From positions 62,001-126,000 of the forward strand of contig CBDDKR010000001.1 of assembly GCA_965230345.1 (NCBI GenBank): a stretch of DNA of 64,000 nt. The letters run 5' to 3'. The translations under genes and the position numbers were made by a program. The stretch comes from JADKBO01 sp965230345. GTDB taxonomy: Bacteria > Bacteroidota > Bacteroidia > Chitinophagales > Saprospiraceae. Of the stretch, positions 9,480 through 17,991 are shown piece after piece. The notes beneath the pieces are model-generated. The model had not been told where the DNA came from. It saw nothing but the letters and a program-made list of their open reading frames with translations, and ran no database searches. Within the stretch, counting starts at the first letter, position 1. The number at the start of each line of letters is the position of its first letter.

Positions 9480-9700
9480 AATCTAATGGAGTTTTTATCT
9501 TGTTGAAAATGAGTTGGTTGTGATGGATGTGCTCCGAATGTTAAAGTATTGTCAAGATGTCTTTGTGTAACATTGGTTACTAATCGGTGTGATTGGTTGG
9601 GTATGTGGTAGGTTGTATTGTTTAGTCTAGTGGTGGTGGCTTGAGGTGACCTGCATGATAGTGTTATTGGTGGTATGTTATGTGCTGTAAATGTCTTGGA
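9480..9700. other. strand-asymmetric G/T-rich spacer between small-RNA units 1 and 2
   Basis: The plus strand is rich in G and T and very poor in C, so the minus strand is A/C-rich and would be nearly unstructured as RNA. TTGGTT occurs three times on the plus strand (9514-9519, 9573-9578, 9593-9598), the same hexamer that lies inside the minus-strand core of the three units. No open frame of useful length was found on either strand. Confidence 0.45.
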
Positions 9701-9706
9701 GTGGAC

Positions 9707-9812
9707 AAAAAATAAAAGGTGTCAATGGACACCTTTTAATCTAAAAAACCAATTCGAAAACAATCTTTATCTTCTGTCAATTCAATAAATGATTGACTAT
9801 TCTATTCATTAA
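9707..9812 (-). ncRNA. putative small RNA, unit 2 of the tandem array
   Basis: On the minus strand the -7-like box TAATCTTTG (9818-9826) lies directly behind the terminator of unit 3. About 105 nt follow: a 5' hairpin (ATTGAC 9792-9797 with GTCAAT 9776-9781), the conserved core with one inserted base (9743-9761), and a perfect 10-bp terminator stem (9714-9723 with 9728-9737) followed by a six-T run (9707-9712). Spacing between the -7 box and core is 56 bases, against 57 in unit 1. Function unknown. Confidence 0.5.
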
Positions 9813-9830
9813 ATACGCAAAGATTATTGT

Positions 9831-9979
9831 AAAAAGGAGAAGTGCCTATAGACACTCCTCCAAACCTCAAAAAACCAATTGAAAACAATCTATGCAACCC
9901 TTTCGGGCCATTACGATTTTCTTAAAATATTACTCACTTCTGAGCTTCATTTGTCTTTAAGACGGGGTAATTTTTTTCA
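9831..9979 (-). ncRNA. putative small RNA, unit 3 of the tandem array
   Basis: Same order as the other units on the minus strand but with a longer 5' part. The upstream box is imperfect (TA, seven T, G at 9985-9994). A CCC-GAAA-GGG tetraloop hairpin (9898-9907) and flanking pairing of GAAAA (9917-9921 on the plus strand, TTTTC) with the core's TTTTC precede the core (9869-9886). A 9-bp stem with one mismatch (9836-9844 with 9853-9861) and a five-T run (9831-9835) end the unit. A 14-codon ATG frame overlaps the core but is not shared by the other units. Confidence 0.5.
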
Positions 9980-10181
9980 AGTCACAAAAAAATATTTTAA
10001 TTTTTAGTATTTATTTAGATCCCGAGTATAATCGATTGAATTAGAACTAGAAGGGGAATGCAACGTTGTGAATATTTTGTTGTTTAGGTGCTGGTTTTTG
10101 AATAGTCAATTGTATTGAAATGTTATTTACACACCTAATAATCTTAAAATGTTTAATCAACTCTTCTTAAGAATGAATTGT

Positions 10182-10189
10182 TAACTTTG
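10182..10189 (+). promoter_or_regulatory. -7 promoter box (TAACTTTG) of mqnC
   Basis: Exact TAnnTTTG match 32 bases before the mqnC start codon. No convincing TTTG -33 partner is visible. Confidence 0.5.
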
Positions 10190-10221
10190 TACATACTACA
10201 TTAAAGAGTAAAAGGGATTTT

Positions 10222-11370
10222 ATGAGTTTGAACACCGAGGATTTATTGCAGAAAGGATTGGAAAGAGAGTTTCTTTCTGTTGAAGAAGGATTGCATCTTT
10301 TTGAGAATGCAGCTACTGCTGATTTGATGTATGTTGGAAATCGTATACGCCAATATCATGTTCCAGGTAATACAGTAACTTGGATTATTGATCGTAACAG
10401 CAATACTACGAATGTTTGTATCGCAAATTGTAAATTCTGTAATTTTTATAGAAGACCAGGACACGACGAGTCATATATAACTTCTATAGATGAATACAAG
10501 ATTAAAATTCAGGAAACATTTGAATTTGGAGGAAATCAATTGCTTTTACAAGGTGGGCACCATCCAGACTTGGGATTAGAGTATTATTGCGACCTATTTA
10601 AGGAGTTGAAAGAATTGTTTCCTGATTTAAAATTACATGCGCTTGGTCCACCTGAAATCGCTCATATTGCTAAACTCGAAAAAGCATCTCATATTGAAGT
10701 CTTACAAGCCCTAAAAGATTCAGGATTGGATTCTTTACCTGGTGCCGGTGCAGAAATTTTAAATGATAGAGTAAGGAGATTGATTTCAAAAGGTAAGTGT
10801 GGGAGACAAGAATGGTTAGACGTTATGCGAGCGGCTCACCAATTGGATATTACAACTTCTGCTACAATGATGTTTGGACACATTGAGACCAATCGAGAGA
10901 GAATGGAACATTTTGTTGATATTAGAAATGTACAAGCAGAAAAACCAGAAAATGCCAAGGGATTTTTAGCATTTATTCCATGGCCTTTTATGGATGAGGA
11001 TACGATATTGAAGAAAATTAAAAGAGCGAGAAATACATGCACTGGTGATGAGTATGTAAGAATGATTGCAATGAGTCGGATAATGTTGCCCAATATTATC
11101 AATATTCAAGCATCTTGGTTAACTGTAGGTAAAAAGGTGGCTCAAACTTGCTTGCATTCAGGAGCAAACGACTTTGGGAGCATAATGATTGAAGAGAATG
11201 TCGTTTCGGCTGCCGGAGCTGCATTTAGATTTACAGCGAATGGAATTCAAGAAGCGATTAAGGAAGCTGGTTTTAATCCTCAATTAAGAGATCAACAGTA
11301 TAATTATAGAGACCTTCCTTCAACGATAAAGCAACAACAATTAGATACTACAAATATGATCGTAGATTAA
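10222..11370 (+). CDS. mqnC: cyclic dehypoxanthinyl futalosine synthase (radical SAM)
   Basis: Cyclises dehypoxanthine futalosine in the futalosine route to menaquinone, using a [4Fe-4S] cluster and S-adenosylmethionine. The cluster-binding triad CxxxCxxC is seen as Cys66-Cys70-Cys73 (CIANCKFC), preceded by RNSNTTNV and followed by FYRRPGH, as is usual in MqnC/MqnE-type enzymes. LLQGGHHPDLG and LPGAGAEIL are further family signatures. Length (382 residues) is normal. The stop overlaps the start of the next gene by one base (TAATG), so the two are probably translated together. MqnE is the main alternative, but the segment pattern and length fit MqnC better. Other mqn genes are not in this window. 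Confidence 0.9.
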   Translation: MSLNTEDLLQKGLEREFLSVEEGLHLFENAATADLMYVGNRIRQYHVPGNTVTWIIDRNSNTTNVCIANCKFCNFYRRPGHDESYITSIDEYKIKIQETFEFGGNQLLLQGGHHPDLGLEYYCDLFKELKELFPDLKLHALGPPEIAHIAKLEKASHIEVLQALKDSGLDSLPGAGAEILNDRVRRLISKGKCGRQEWLDVMRAAHQLDITTSATMMFGHIETNRERMEHFVDIRNVQAEKPENAKGFLAFIPWPFMDEDTILKKIKRARNTCTGDEYVRMIAMSRIMLPNIINIQASWLTVGKKVAQTCLHSGANDFGSIMIEENVVSAAGAAFRFTANGIQEAIKEAGFNPQLRDQQYNYRDLPSTIKQQQLDTTNMIVD

Positions 11371-12206
11371 TGAAAAATGTAGATTCTGAAAAAGTAGAAG
11401 AAGCCGTAAATTTTATAAGATCGGTCACAGATTTTATCCCAGATATATCCATAACATTGGGGTCAGGTATGAATAGTCTTTCAAAATTATTGACTTCTAA
11501 AACGATCATCCCGTATAGTGATATACCTAATTTTCCTGTTAGTACAGTTCCAAGTCACGATGGCTTTTTGATATTTGGTGAGTTAAAGGGAAAAAATGTG
11601 GTTATTGTTTCTGGGAGATTTCATTATTATGAGGGTTATGAAATGTCTGATGTTACCTTCTATATTCATGTACTTAAAAGTTTAGGTGTAAAAACATCAA
11701 TTCTAACTTCTGCTTCTGGAGGGTTGAATCCACATTACAAGGAAGGAGAAATTGTAGTACTAACAGACCATATAAACTTGTTTTCATCTCATCCTTTGAG
11801 AGGAATGAATGATGAGTCGAATGGGCCAAGATTTCCCGATATGATGAAAGCTTATCCTGAACACCTAATTAATTCTTGTATAAATTGTGCTCATGATCTA
11901 GGAATCAATATTAAAAAAGGAGTTTACTTGGGATGGCAAGGGCCTACACTTGAAACCCCAGCAGAGTATAAGATGGCGAGACTATTGGGAGCAGATTTGG
12001 TGGGAATGTCCACAGTACCTGAAGTTATAATTAATAAGTATTGTGAAATAGAAACGTTGGCTTTGTCAATCGTGAGTAATAAATGTTTCCCATCATCTGA
12101 ATTGACTGAAACAACCTTGGAGGAAGTGATCGAGACAGTCAATTCAAATGCCCTTCGTTTACAAAGAATTATTACCTCTTTTCTTGGGAATTATAGTTTT
12201 AGTTAA
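11370..12206 (+). CDS. purine nucleoside phosphorylase
   Basis: Cleaves purine nucleosides with phosphate to base plus (deoxy)ribose 1-phosphate in the cytosol. The sequence has the PNP/MTAP family phosphate-binding start (TLGSGMNSL), SGRFHYYEGY, the TSASGGLNP segment, and the purine-site region YLGWQGPTLETPAEYKMA followed by GADLVGMSTVPE. The 278-residue length fits the trimeric class. Its ATG overlaps the mqnC stop codon by one base. The futalosine pathway releases hypoxanthine, so a linked purine enzyme makes sense, but whether it acts on futalosine-pathway compounds or only salvages purines cannot be seen. A methylthioadenosine phosphorylase is the alternative. Confidence 0.9.
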   Translation: MKNVDSEKVEEAVNFIRSVTDFIPDISITLGSGMNSLSKLLTSKTIIPYSDIPNFPVSTVPSHDGFLIFGELKGKNVVIVSGRFHYYEGYEMSDVTFYIHVLKSLGVKTSILTSASGGLNPHYKEGEIVVLTDHINLFSSHPLRGMNDESNGPRFPDMMKAYPEHLINSCINCAHDLGINIKKGVYLGWQGPTLETPAEYKMARLLGADLVGMSTVPEVIINKYCEIETLALSIVSNKCFPSSELTETTLEEVIETVNSNALRLQRIITSFLGNYSFS

Positions 12207-12261
12207 GATTTAGTTGTATTGAGTTGTTTTGCAGGGGCTTGAATATTATAAAAATATTTAA

Positions 12262-12269
12262 TATTTTTG
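12262..12269 (+). promoter_or_regulatory. -7 promoter box (TATTTTTG)
   Basis: TAnnTTTG match 17 bases upstream of the LysM protein start codon; the gap after the phosphorylase suggests a separate transcript. Confidence 0.5.
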
Positions 12270-12286
12270 CATCAAAATCGATTTAA

Positions 12287-13180
12287 ATGAAGCTGTTAGT
12301 TCTTTTGGCTTGCTTGGTTACTTCTTCATTATTGGTAGCTCAGCAAGGTTTTGATATACGTACTCAATCGTTTGATGTGTTTTTTGATGAGTATGAAAAT
12401 CCTGTAATTTTTTACGAACATAATAAGAATTCATCTTTATATAAGATGTGTAAGTTATTTCATGCAGATGTGAATGCTGTTTTGAAATATAATGATTTGA
12501 AAAACGATAAGGAATTGGATTTAGGAGACCGAGTTAAAATTCCTGTTGATTTTGAATATATTTTTCGTGGAAACTCTATAAAATCTTTTAAGAATACAGC
12601 TTTTGTTCCATTGGAGTATAAAGTGAAACCCAAGGAGAATTTGTTTAGAATATCTAAGGTTTATTGTGGTGAATCTATTGAAGCGATGATGAAAAGAAAT
12701 AATTTAAGATCAAAAGATTTAAACATTGGTCAAAAACTAATTTTGGGGTGGCTTCCAGTAGACGAGGTTTCTAAAAAATACATTACGAGTACTGAGATCA
12801 AAGAGCATAATCGAAATGTTTTTCTTGATGAAGAACACGAAATTGCGAGAAGAGTGGCAATGTACGAAGATATTGATGTGGACACCTTGGCATTGGATGA
12901 TCAAAAAGATCTTAATCTTACGAAGGAAAAGGGAATTGCTATTTGGACTAAACAATCTACAGGTCACAGCAAATTTGCACTGCATTCTTCGGCTAAATTA
13001 AACAGTGAAATTGAGCTGTTCAATCCTATAGTACAACGAAGGGTTAAGGCCAAGGTAATAGGACGTATTCCTGATGGCGCGTATTCAGAAGATGTTTCGG
13101 TGATTATTTCACCAGCTACGGCTGTCAGTCTAGGAGCACTAGATAGTAGATTCAGTGTTGTGATGACATATGAAGAATGA
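12287..13180 (+). CDS. exported LysM protein with C-terminal double-psi beta-barrel-like domain
   Basis: A 297-residue envelope protein. A signal peptide (residues 1-18, ending LLVAQ) is followed by two LysM-type repeats: roughly residues 46-87 (YKMCKLF...LDLGDRVKIP) and 108-154 (YKVKPKENLFRISKVY...LNIGQKLILG). LysM domains bind the glycan of peptidoglycan. The last 90 residues (KGIAIWTK...LHSSAKLNSEIEL...VKAKVIGRIPDG) resemble the RlpA-like barrel that often accompanies LysM in this phylum. Role: probably peptidoglycan binding and cell-wall organisation in the periplasm; no catalytic residues could be assigned. It runs toward the minus-strand gene ending at 13210, with no clear terminator between them. 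Confidence 0.8.
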   Translation: MKLLVLLACLVTSSLLVAQQGFDIRTQSFDVFFDEYENPVIFYEHNKNSSLYKMCKLFHADVNAVLKYNDLKNDKELDLGDRVKIPVDFEYIFRGNSIKSFKNTAFVPLEYKVKPKENLFRISKVYCGESIEAMMKRNNLRSKDLNIGQKLILGWLPVDEVSKKYITSTEIKEHNRNVFLDEEHEIARRVAMYEDIDVDTLALDDQKDLNLTKEKGIAIWTKQSTGHSKFALHSSAKLNSEIELFNPIVQRRVKAKVIGRIPDGAYSEDVSVIISPATAVSLGALDSRFSVVMTYEE

Positions 13181-13209
13181 TATAGCGAATAATTGACCTT
13201 GTATTTGGT

Positions 13210-14289
13210 TTATTTCTCAACCAATAAATAGGAGGAGGATCGGATGCCATTATCATCCATTAAATTGCAATAATAGATTCCCTTAGGGATTTCCTTAATT
13301 GGTGCTAGATAGATGTTACTGTTATTATTTCTAAGGTTTACAAATGCTATCCTTTTTCCAAGATAATCATATATGTTGAGGCGATAGTCAGCGTTTTTGA
13401 AATGGGTTAGAATTATTTTTCTCATCGTCGAATTTTCCAATTTAGTCATTTCTAGATGAGGTTGATTATGACCAATAATTGGAATACTCTCTATTATGTG
13501 TCGTGATCTAATTCTAATATTTTTAGCTCCCTTGCCTTTGAATTCATAGCTGAACAAAGGAAATAATTGATTCTTTTCGAAAAATGCATATTCTGTTTTA
13601 GGAACCTTAGATGCCCATGAAACCAGCATTGGAGGTAGATCTGATACACGATAGTCGTATGCATACCACAACTCGGATTGTGCATACTTTATATCAATCT
13701 TTAGATTAGTCCGAGTCGTTGTAATGATTAAAGTCGTATTGTGAGTACCATCATACAGCTTAATGGTTCCGTTACTATTTATGTTTTTTCGAACATCGTA
13801 CTCTACAGATATGCGGATACTGTCTGTATTTTTTGGTAAAGAATTAAAGGAATGGCTAATTTGATTTCTAGCTATAGTAGAGGAAAGGGTATAGGAGGAC
13901 CTTTGTCTTTTATTTTTGTTTTTTCTTAAAATATAGTTTCCTGATTGCATTTTGAAATGTAAGAATGCTTGATCTGTAAAATTGGATTCTTGATCGATAC
14001 CTTTTAGCTTTAATTGATCTTTTTGAATGGTATAAAAGTCTTTGGAGTATAGTCCTTTGTTGATGCTCAATCTTTGGTTAACTTGATCGATTGGTTGATT
14101 TACATAGACATAGGGTGTAAGCATACTGAAATCCCAGTGAGGGGCATTTCTCATTGAGAAAATTTCATTTGAGCCAGACCAATCAACCATTCCGTAGGTT
14201 ATATGCTCAGGTAGTAATGCTTCACTTTTTTGTGCCTTTAGCAGGAAAGGAATTAATATGAAGTATATAAATAATGTGATAGATCTCAT
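13210..14289 (-). CDS. secreted protein of unknown function with a T9SS-like C-terminal tail
   Basis: Not recognised beyond its ends. A signal peptide (MRSITLFIYFILIPFLLKAQ) is followed by about 250 residues of beta-rich sequence without a known motif. The last 75 residues (RLNIYDYLGKRIAFVNL...IPKGIYYCNLMDDNG...YLLVEK) have the beta-strand pattern of a type A T9SS sorting domain, so it is probably a secreted cargo. Its ATG overlaps the TGA of the upstream ABC transporter (ATGA), meaning the two are very likely cotranslated; this makes it the last gene of the efp-accB-accC-ABC transporter unit. Function cannot be told. Confidence 0.7.
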   Translation of the reverse strand: MRSITLFIYFILIPFLLKAQKSEALLPEHITYGMVDWSGSNEIFSMRNAPHWDFSMLTPYVYVNQPIDQVNQRLSINKGLYSKDFYTIQKDQLKLKGIDQESNFTDQAFLHFKMQSGNYILRKNKNKRQRSSYTLSSTIARNQISHSFNSLPKNTDSIRISVEYDVRKNINSNGTIKLYDGTHNTTLIITTTRTNLKIDIKYAQSELWYAYDYRVSDLPPMLVSWASKVPKTEYAFFEKNQLFPLFSYEFKGKGAKNIRIRSRHIIESIPIIGHNQPHLEMTKLENSTMRKIILTHFKNADYRLNIYDYLGKRIAFVNLRNNNSNIYLAPIKEIPKGIYYCNLMDDNGIRSSSYLLVEK

Positions 14290-16082
14290 GAAAATTGATT
14301 TTTAACCATTTCTTGGTAAAGCTCATTTTGTAGTAATAGTTGGTCGTGCCTTCCTTGAGCTTGCACTCTACCTTGGTTTATTAAGACAATCTTATCCGAA
14401 TTTACAATAGTAGATAACCTATGGGCGATTACAATCAATGTTTTGTCTTTGGATAGTTTATCTATGGCATCTTGAACCAACTTTTCCGAGTTACTATCCA
14501 AAGAAGAAGTCGCTTCATCAAAGATCAGTATTCTTGCTCCAGATAAAATGGCTCGTGCAATAGATAATCTTTGCTTTTGACCTCCACTTAACTTCATCCC
14601 ATTATCTCCTATGACCGTTAGAATTCCTTGATCCATTGTTGAAACAAAATCCCATGCATTTGCTATACGTAAAGCATCCTCTATTTGGGTATTTGTATAA
14701 TGGGATTTGCCCAAAGTAAGATTGAATTGAACAGTGTCATTAAATAGAATGGATTCTTGTGTAACTAAAGCAATGTTTTGTCGTAAATCTTTATTTGATA
14801 TCATATTCAGATTTATACCATCAATTAGTAATTGTCCCGTAGTAGGAAGGTAGAATCTGCATAATAGATTTGCAATACTGGTTTTACCAGACCCAGATGG
14901 ACCAACAAGGGCTATTTTGTCCCCTTTATTAATGGTCAATGAAAGGTCTTTAAGAACAGTGTCATTGCTATTCGGGTATTTAAAACTGACATTGGATATC
15001 GTTATTTGCTTCTGGAAAAGATCCCAATCCAAAGGATTGATAGGATCTTTAACATCAATTTTAATCTGAAGAATTTCATTTATTCTATCCACGGCTGCCA
15101 TGCCTTTTTGAATATTGAAGTAACTATTGCTTAATGCTTTGGCTGGCTCAATAACTTGATAAAAGGCGAAAATGAATGCAAAAAAAGACTCAGGACTCAT
15201 TTTGCTTTCGAAAACATGTTGCGTACCCAAATACATAAGTATGCCCACTATGGACATTCCCAATGTTTCTGATAAGGGGCTTGAAATATCCTTGATTCTT
15301 AATGTTCGAGTAATGGCCTGTTTATAGTTTGTGTTTTCAGTGTTAAACCGTTTTGTTGATTCTTTTTCAGCGTTGAAACTTTTAATAACTCGAACACCAT
15401 TAATGGCTTCTTCAATCATTGAAGTAAGTATACCCAATTTTGATTGTGCTGCTCTAGAACTTGAACGTAGCTTTTTGCTCGAGAATTGAAGGATTAGAAT
15501 AATACACAGGACAAGTCCAAATACAATAAGGGTTAGTTGCGCATTGATAAATATCATTAATGCCAAAGCACCAATTAATAGGATAGGGGAGCGAAAAACT
15601 GCTTCAATAACATTCAGTATTGACCATTCTACTTCCTGAACGTCTGCTACGGATTTGCTAATTAGGTTTCCTTTTTTCTCTTCAGAAAAGTACCCAATTG
15701 GTAGGTCAAAAATTTTTTGATAAATGGATAACCTTAGATCAGCGACTATACCATTTCGTACAGGGGCCATTATGTAGAGAGAGAGGTACTTGAAGATATT
15801 TCTAATCGCAATGGTAGTTACAAAAGCTATACACACAATAATCAGTGCCTTGGACTGGCCGTATTGGTCCAGAAGCCATTGAAAATTGGATTGCATAAAT
15901 GCTTCAAACTTATTGCTGGCGGTATCCTGTGGAGTACTAAATAATAGCTGAAAAAAAGGAATGATTAGCGGAATGCTAAAGAGTGTAAATGCCGCGTAGA
16001 ATATATTGCTGAGTGAACTAAAAAAAATAGGTGTACTATATTTTTTAATATAATACACCCATTTTTTATTAGAACTTATCAT
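14286..16082 (-). CDS. MsbA-like ABC transporter, fused permease and ATPase
   Basis: A half-transporter of 598 residues expected to act as a homodimer in the inner membrane. The N-terminal half carries about six membrane helices (hydrophobic stretches near residues 17-45, 78-100, 160-200 and 270-300). The ATPase half has Walker A GPSGSGKTS (about 393-401), the Q-loop VTQES, signature LSGGQKQRLS (about 497), Walker B ILIFDEATSSLD and the H-loop IAHRLST. Family knowledge links this type to lipid A, lipid or drug export; the substrate is inference. It lies 14 bases downstream of accC and overlaps the next gene by four bases, so it is expressed with fatty-acid synthesis genes, which fits a lipid role. 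Confidence 0.88.
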   Translation of the reverse strand: MISSNKKWVYYIKKYSTPIFFSSLSNIFYAAFTLFSIPLIIPFFQLLFSTPQDTASNKFEAFMQSNFQWLLDQYGQSKALIIVCIAFVTTIAIRNIFKYLSLYIMAPVRNGIVADLRLSIYQKIFDLPIGYFSEEKKGNLISKSVADVQEVEWSILNVIEAVFRSPILLIGALALMIFINAQLTLIVFGLVLCIILILQFSSKKLRSSSRAAQSKLGILTSMIEEAINGVRVIKSFNAEKESTKRFNTENTNYKQAITRTLRIKDISSPLSETLGMSIVGILMYLGTQHVFESKMSPESFFAFIFAFYQVIEPAKALSNSYFNIQKGMAAVDRINEILQIKIDVKDPINPLDWDLFQKQITISNVSFKYPNSNDTVLKDLSLTINKGDKIALVGPSGSGKTSIANLLCRFYLPTTGQLLIDGINLNMISNKDLRQNIALVTQESILFNDTVQFNLTLGKSHYTNTQIEDALRIANAWDFVSTMDQGILTVIGDNGMKLSGGQKQRLSIARAILSGARILIFDEATSSLDSNSEKLVQDAIDKLSKDKTLIVIAHRLSTIVNSDKIVLINQGRVQAQGRHDQLLLQNELYQEMVKNQFS

Positions 16083-16096
16083 ATGAAACTTAATGC

Positions 16097-17449
16097 TTAA
16101 GCAGTCTCATCTTTTTTAAGATCGAAGTTAGCTAAGAATCCTGTATGGAAGTTTCCACTTTTGAATACATCATCCTTCATTAATTGTTGATGGAAAGGAA
16201 TCGTAGTTTTAATTCCCTCAACGATGAATTCATCCAAAGCTCTTTGCATTTTTTTAATACACTCTTCTCTTGTTTGAGCTTTACAAATTAGCTTGGCAAT
16301 CATTGAATCATAAAAAGGAGGTACGGAATATCCAGAATACACATGAGTATCTACACGCACGCCATGTCCTTTTGGACTATGAAACGAAGTGATTTTACCA
16401 GGACTTGGTCTAAAATCATTGAATACATCCTCGGCATTAATTCTACACTCTATTGCATGAGTTTGAGGGATGTAATTTTTACCAGATACCTTAATACCAG
16501 CCGCAACTTTGATTTGCTCTTTAATAAGGTCATGGTCGATGACTTCTTCGGTTACGGTATGTTCTACTTGAATTCTGGTATTCATTTCCATGAAGTAAAA
16601 TTCGTAGTATTTGTCAACCAAAAATTCTACAGTACCTACACCTTCATAATTTATGGCCTTCCCTGCTTTTATTGCAGCTTCACCCATTTTAGCACGAAGC
16701 TCATCCGTCATAAATGGAGAAGGGCTCTCTTCTACCAATTTTTGATGTCTTCTCTGGATGGAACAATCTCTTTCAGATAAGTGAACAACTTCTCCATATT
16801 GATCACCTACAATTTGTATCTCGATGTGCCTTGGCTCTTCGATAAATTTTTCGATGTAGATTCCATCGTTAGCAAAAGCAGCCTTGGCTTCTTGTCTAGC
16901 CTTTGTCCATGCTTCTTCAATTTCGTCTTCTCCCCATACAACTCTCATCCCTTTTCCACCACCTCCAGCGGTAGCTTTCATTATTACAGGATATCCAATT
17001 TCCGAAGACACTTTTTTGGCATCCTTAATGTCTTTTATAAGGCCTCCTGATCCTGGAACTACAGGAACATCAGCTTTGATCATCGTTTCTTTAGCAGTGA
17101 TTTTATCACCCATTTTACGAATCTGATCTGCAGAAGGGCCAATAAATTTGACACCGTATTCGTGGCATATTTCCGAGAAATCTGCATTTTCTGCTAAGAA
17201 TCCATATCCTGGGTGGATAGCATCCGCATTCGTGATCTCTACAGCGGCCATGATTTTTGGTATATTCAAGTAGGATTCAGAAGAAGAAGCTGGGCCTATG
17301 CATACAGCTTCATCCGCAAATCTTACATGAAGACTATCTTTATCCGCAGTTGAATAGATGGCTACTGTTTTTATACCCATCTCTTTACATGTTCTAATGA
17401 CACGCAAAGCTATTTCACCACGGTTGGCGATTAGTATCTTTTTAAACAT
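16097..17449 (-). CDS. accC: acetyl-CoA carboxylase, biotin carboxylase subunit
   Basis: Carboxylates the biotin on AccB using ATP and bicarbonate, the first committed step of fatty-acid synthesis. It starts with the biotin carboxylase N-domain (KILIANRGEIALRVIRT), then an ATP-grasp domain with the glycine-rich loop GGGGKGMRVV, the carboxylase signature YEFYFMEMNTRIQVEHTV (containing the catalytic Arg and metal-binding Glu/Asn) and the C-terminal domain (HAIECRINAED). The 450-residue length is standard. It follows accB by 24 bases in the usual accB-accC order. The carboxyltransferase genes accA and accD are not in the window. Confidence 0.97.
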   Translation of the reverse strand: MFKKILIANRGEIALRVIRTCKEMGIKTVAIYSTADKDSLHVRFADEAVCIGPASSSESYLNIPKIMAAVEITNADAIHPGYGFLAENADFSEICHEYGVKFIGPSADQIRKMGDKITAKETMIKADVPVVPGSGGLIKDIKDAKKVSSEIGYPVIMKATAGGGGKGMRVVWGEDEIEEAWTKARQEAKAAFANDGIYIEKFIEEPRHIEIQIVGDQYGEVVHLSERDCSIQRRHQKLVEESPSPFMTDELRAKMGEAAIKAGKAINYEGVGTVEFLVDKYYEFYFMEMNTRIQVEHTVTEEVIDHDLIKEQIKVAAGIKVSGKNYIPQTHAIECRINAEDVFNDFRPSPGKITSFHSPKGHGVRVDTHVYSGYSVPPFYDSMIAKLICKAQTREECIKKMQRALDEFIVEGIKTTIPFHQQLMKDDVFKSGNFHTGFLANFDLKKDETA

Positions 17450-17473
17450 AATAATTAAACTTTGAGTCTAAAA

Positions 17474-17965
17474 CTAAGGTTCTACCAAGAAAAGAACTTG
17501 GTCGTATTCTACTGGAGTTGCATCTTCAACCATGACTTTTACAATCTTTCCAGTGACTTCACTTTCTATTTCATTGAAAAGCTTCATAGCTTCAATAATA
17601 CAAACTACTGAACCGTTTTGAATAGAATCACCAACAGATACAAAAGCACCTTTCTCTGGACTTGGAGATCTATAGAATGTTCCAACCATAGGTGATTTAA
17701 TCTCAATCAAGTTTGAAGCAGTTTCCTCCTTAGGTGCTTCAGCTTCACTTTTTGCAGGTGCTGCTACTGGGGCACTGGCTTGAACCGCAGGTGCTACTGG
17801 GGCAGCCATAGGCATAGGAGCGGCTTGAATTACTTGTTGATTTTTACCCTCAAAGTATTTGTTATTCCTGATTTTTAATTCAACGTCTTTATTCTTGAAT
17901 TGTAACTCTGCCAAATCAGAGTCATCCATTAATTTTATTAGGTCTTTGACTTCTTTAATTGTCAT
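17474..17965 (-). CDS. accB: acetyl-CoA carboxylase biotin carboxyl carrier protein
   Basis: Carries the covalently bound biotin of acetyl-CoA carboxylase between AccC and the carboxyltransferase. The C-terminal biotinyl domain contains the attachment motif EAMKL with biotinyl Lys128. The N-terminal 45 residues form the usual AccB dimer region, and residues about 48-82 are the flexible Pro/Ala-rich linker. The total of 163 residues is normal. It lies 26 bases after efp and 24 before accC, so all three are almost certainly one transcript. Confidence 0.96.
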   Translation of the reverse strand: MTIKEVKDLIKLMDDSDLAELQFKNKDVELKIRNNKYFEGKNQQVIQAAPMPMAAPVAPAVQASAPVAAPAKSEAEAPKEETASNLIEIKSPMVGTFYRSPSPEKGAFVSVGDSIQNGSVVCIIEAMKLFNEIESEVTGKIVKVMVEDATPVEYDQVLFLVEP

Positions 17966-17991
17966 TGCATTAATTGATTTTGGTCAAATGA

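Larger units (their letters stand above)
9322..9891 (-). repeat. three dispersed copies of a 20-24 base conserved core
   Basis: The plus-strand sequence AAAAAACCAATTGAAAAC recurs at 9324-9341, 9743-9761 (one extra base, AATTCG) and 9869-9886; copies 2 and 3 extend the identity through AATCT. Each copy sits next to a terminator hairpin with unrelated stem sequence, so the core, not the hairpin, is the conserved part. The one-base indel in copy 2 breaks any shared reading frame, which argues for conservation as RNA or DNA rather than peptide. Confidence 0.8.

Noticed and set aside
9856..9912. Possible 14-codon ATG frame (minus strand) over the core of small-RNA unit 3
   Set aside because: The other two units do not keep the frame or a start codon, and unit 2 carries a one-base insertion in the core.
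16343..17126. Long plus-strand open frames opposite accC
   Set aside because: They are mirror frames of a well-supported gene with no start context or known motif.
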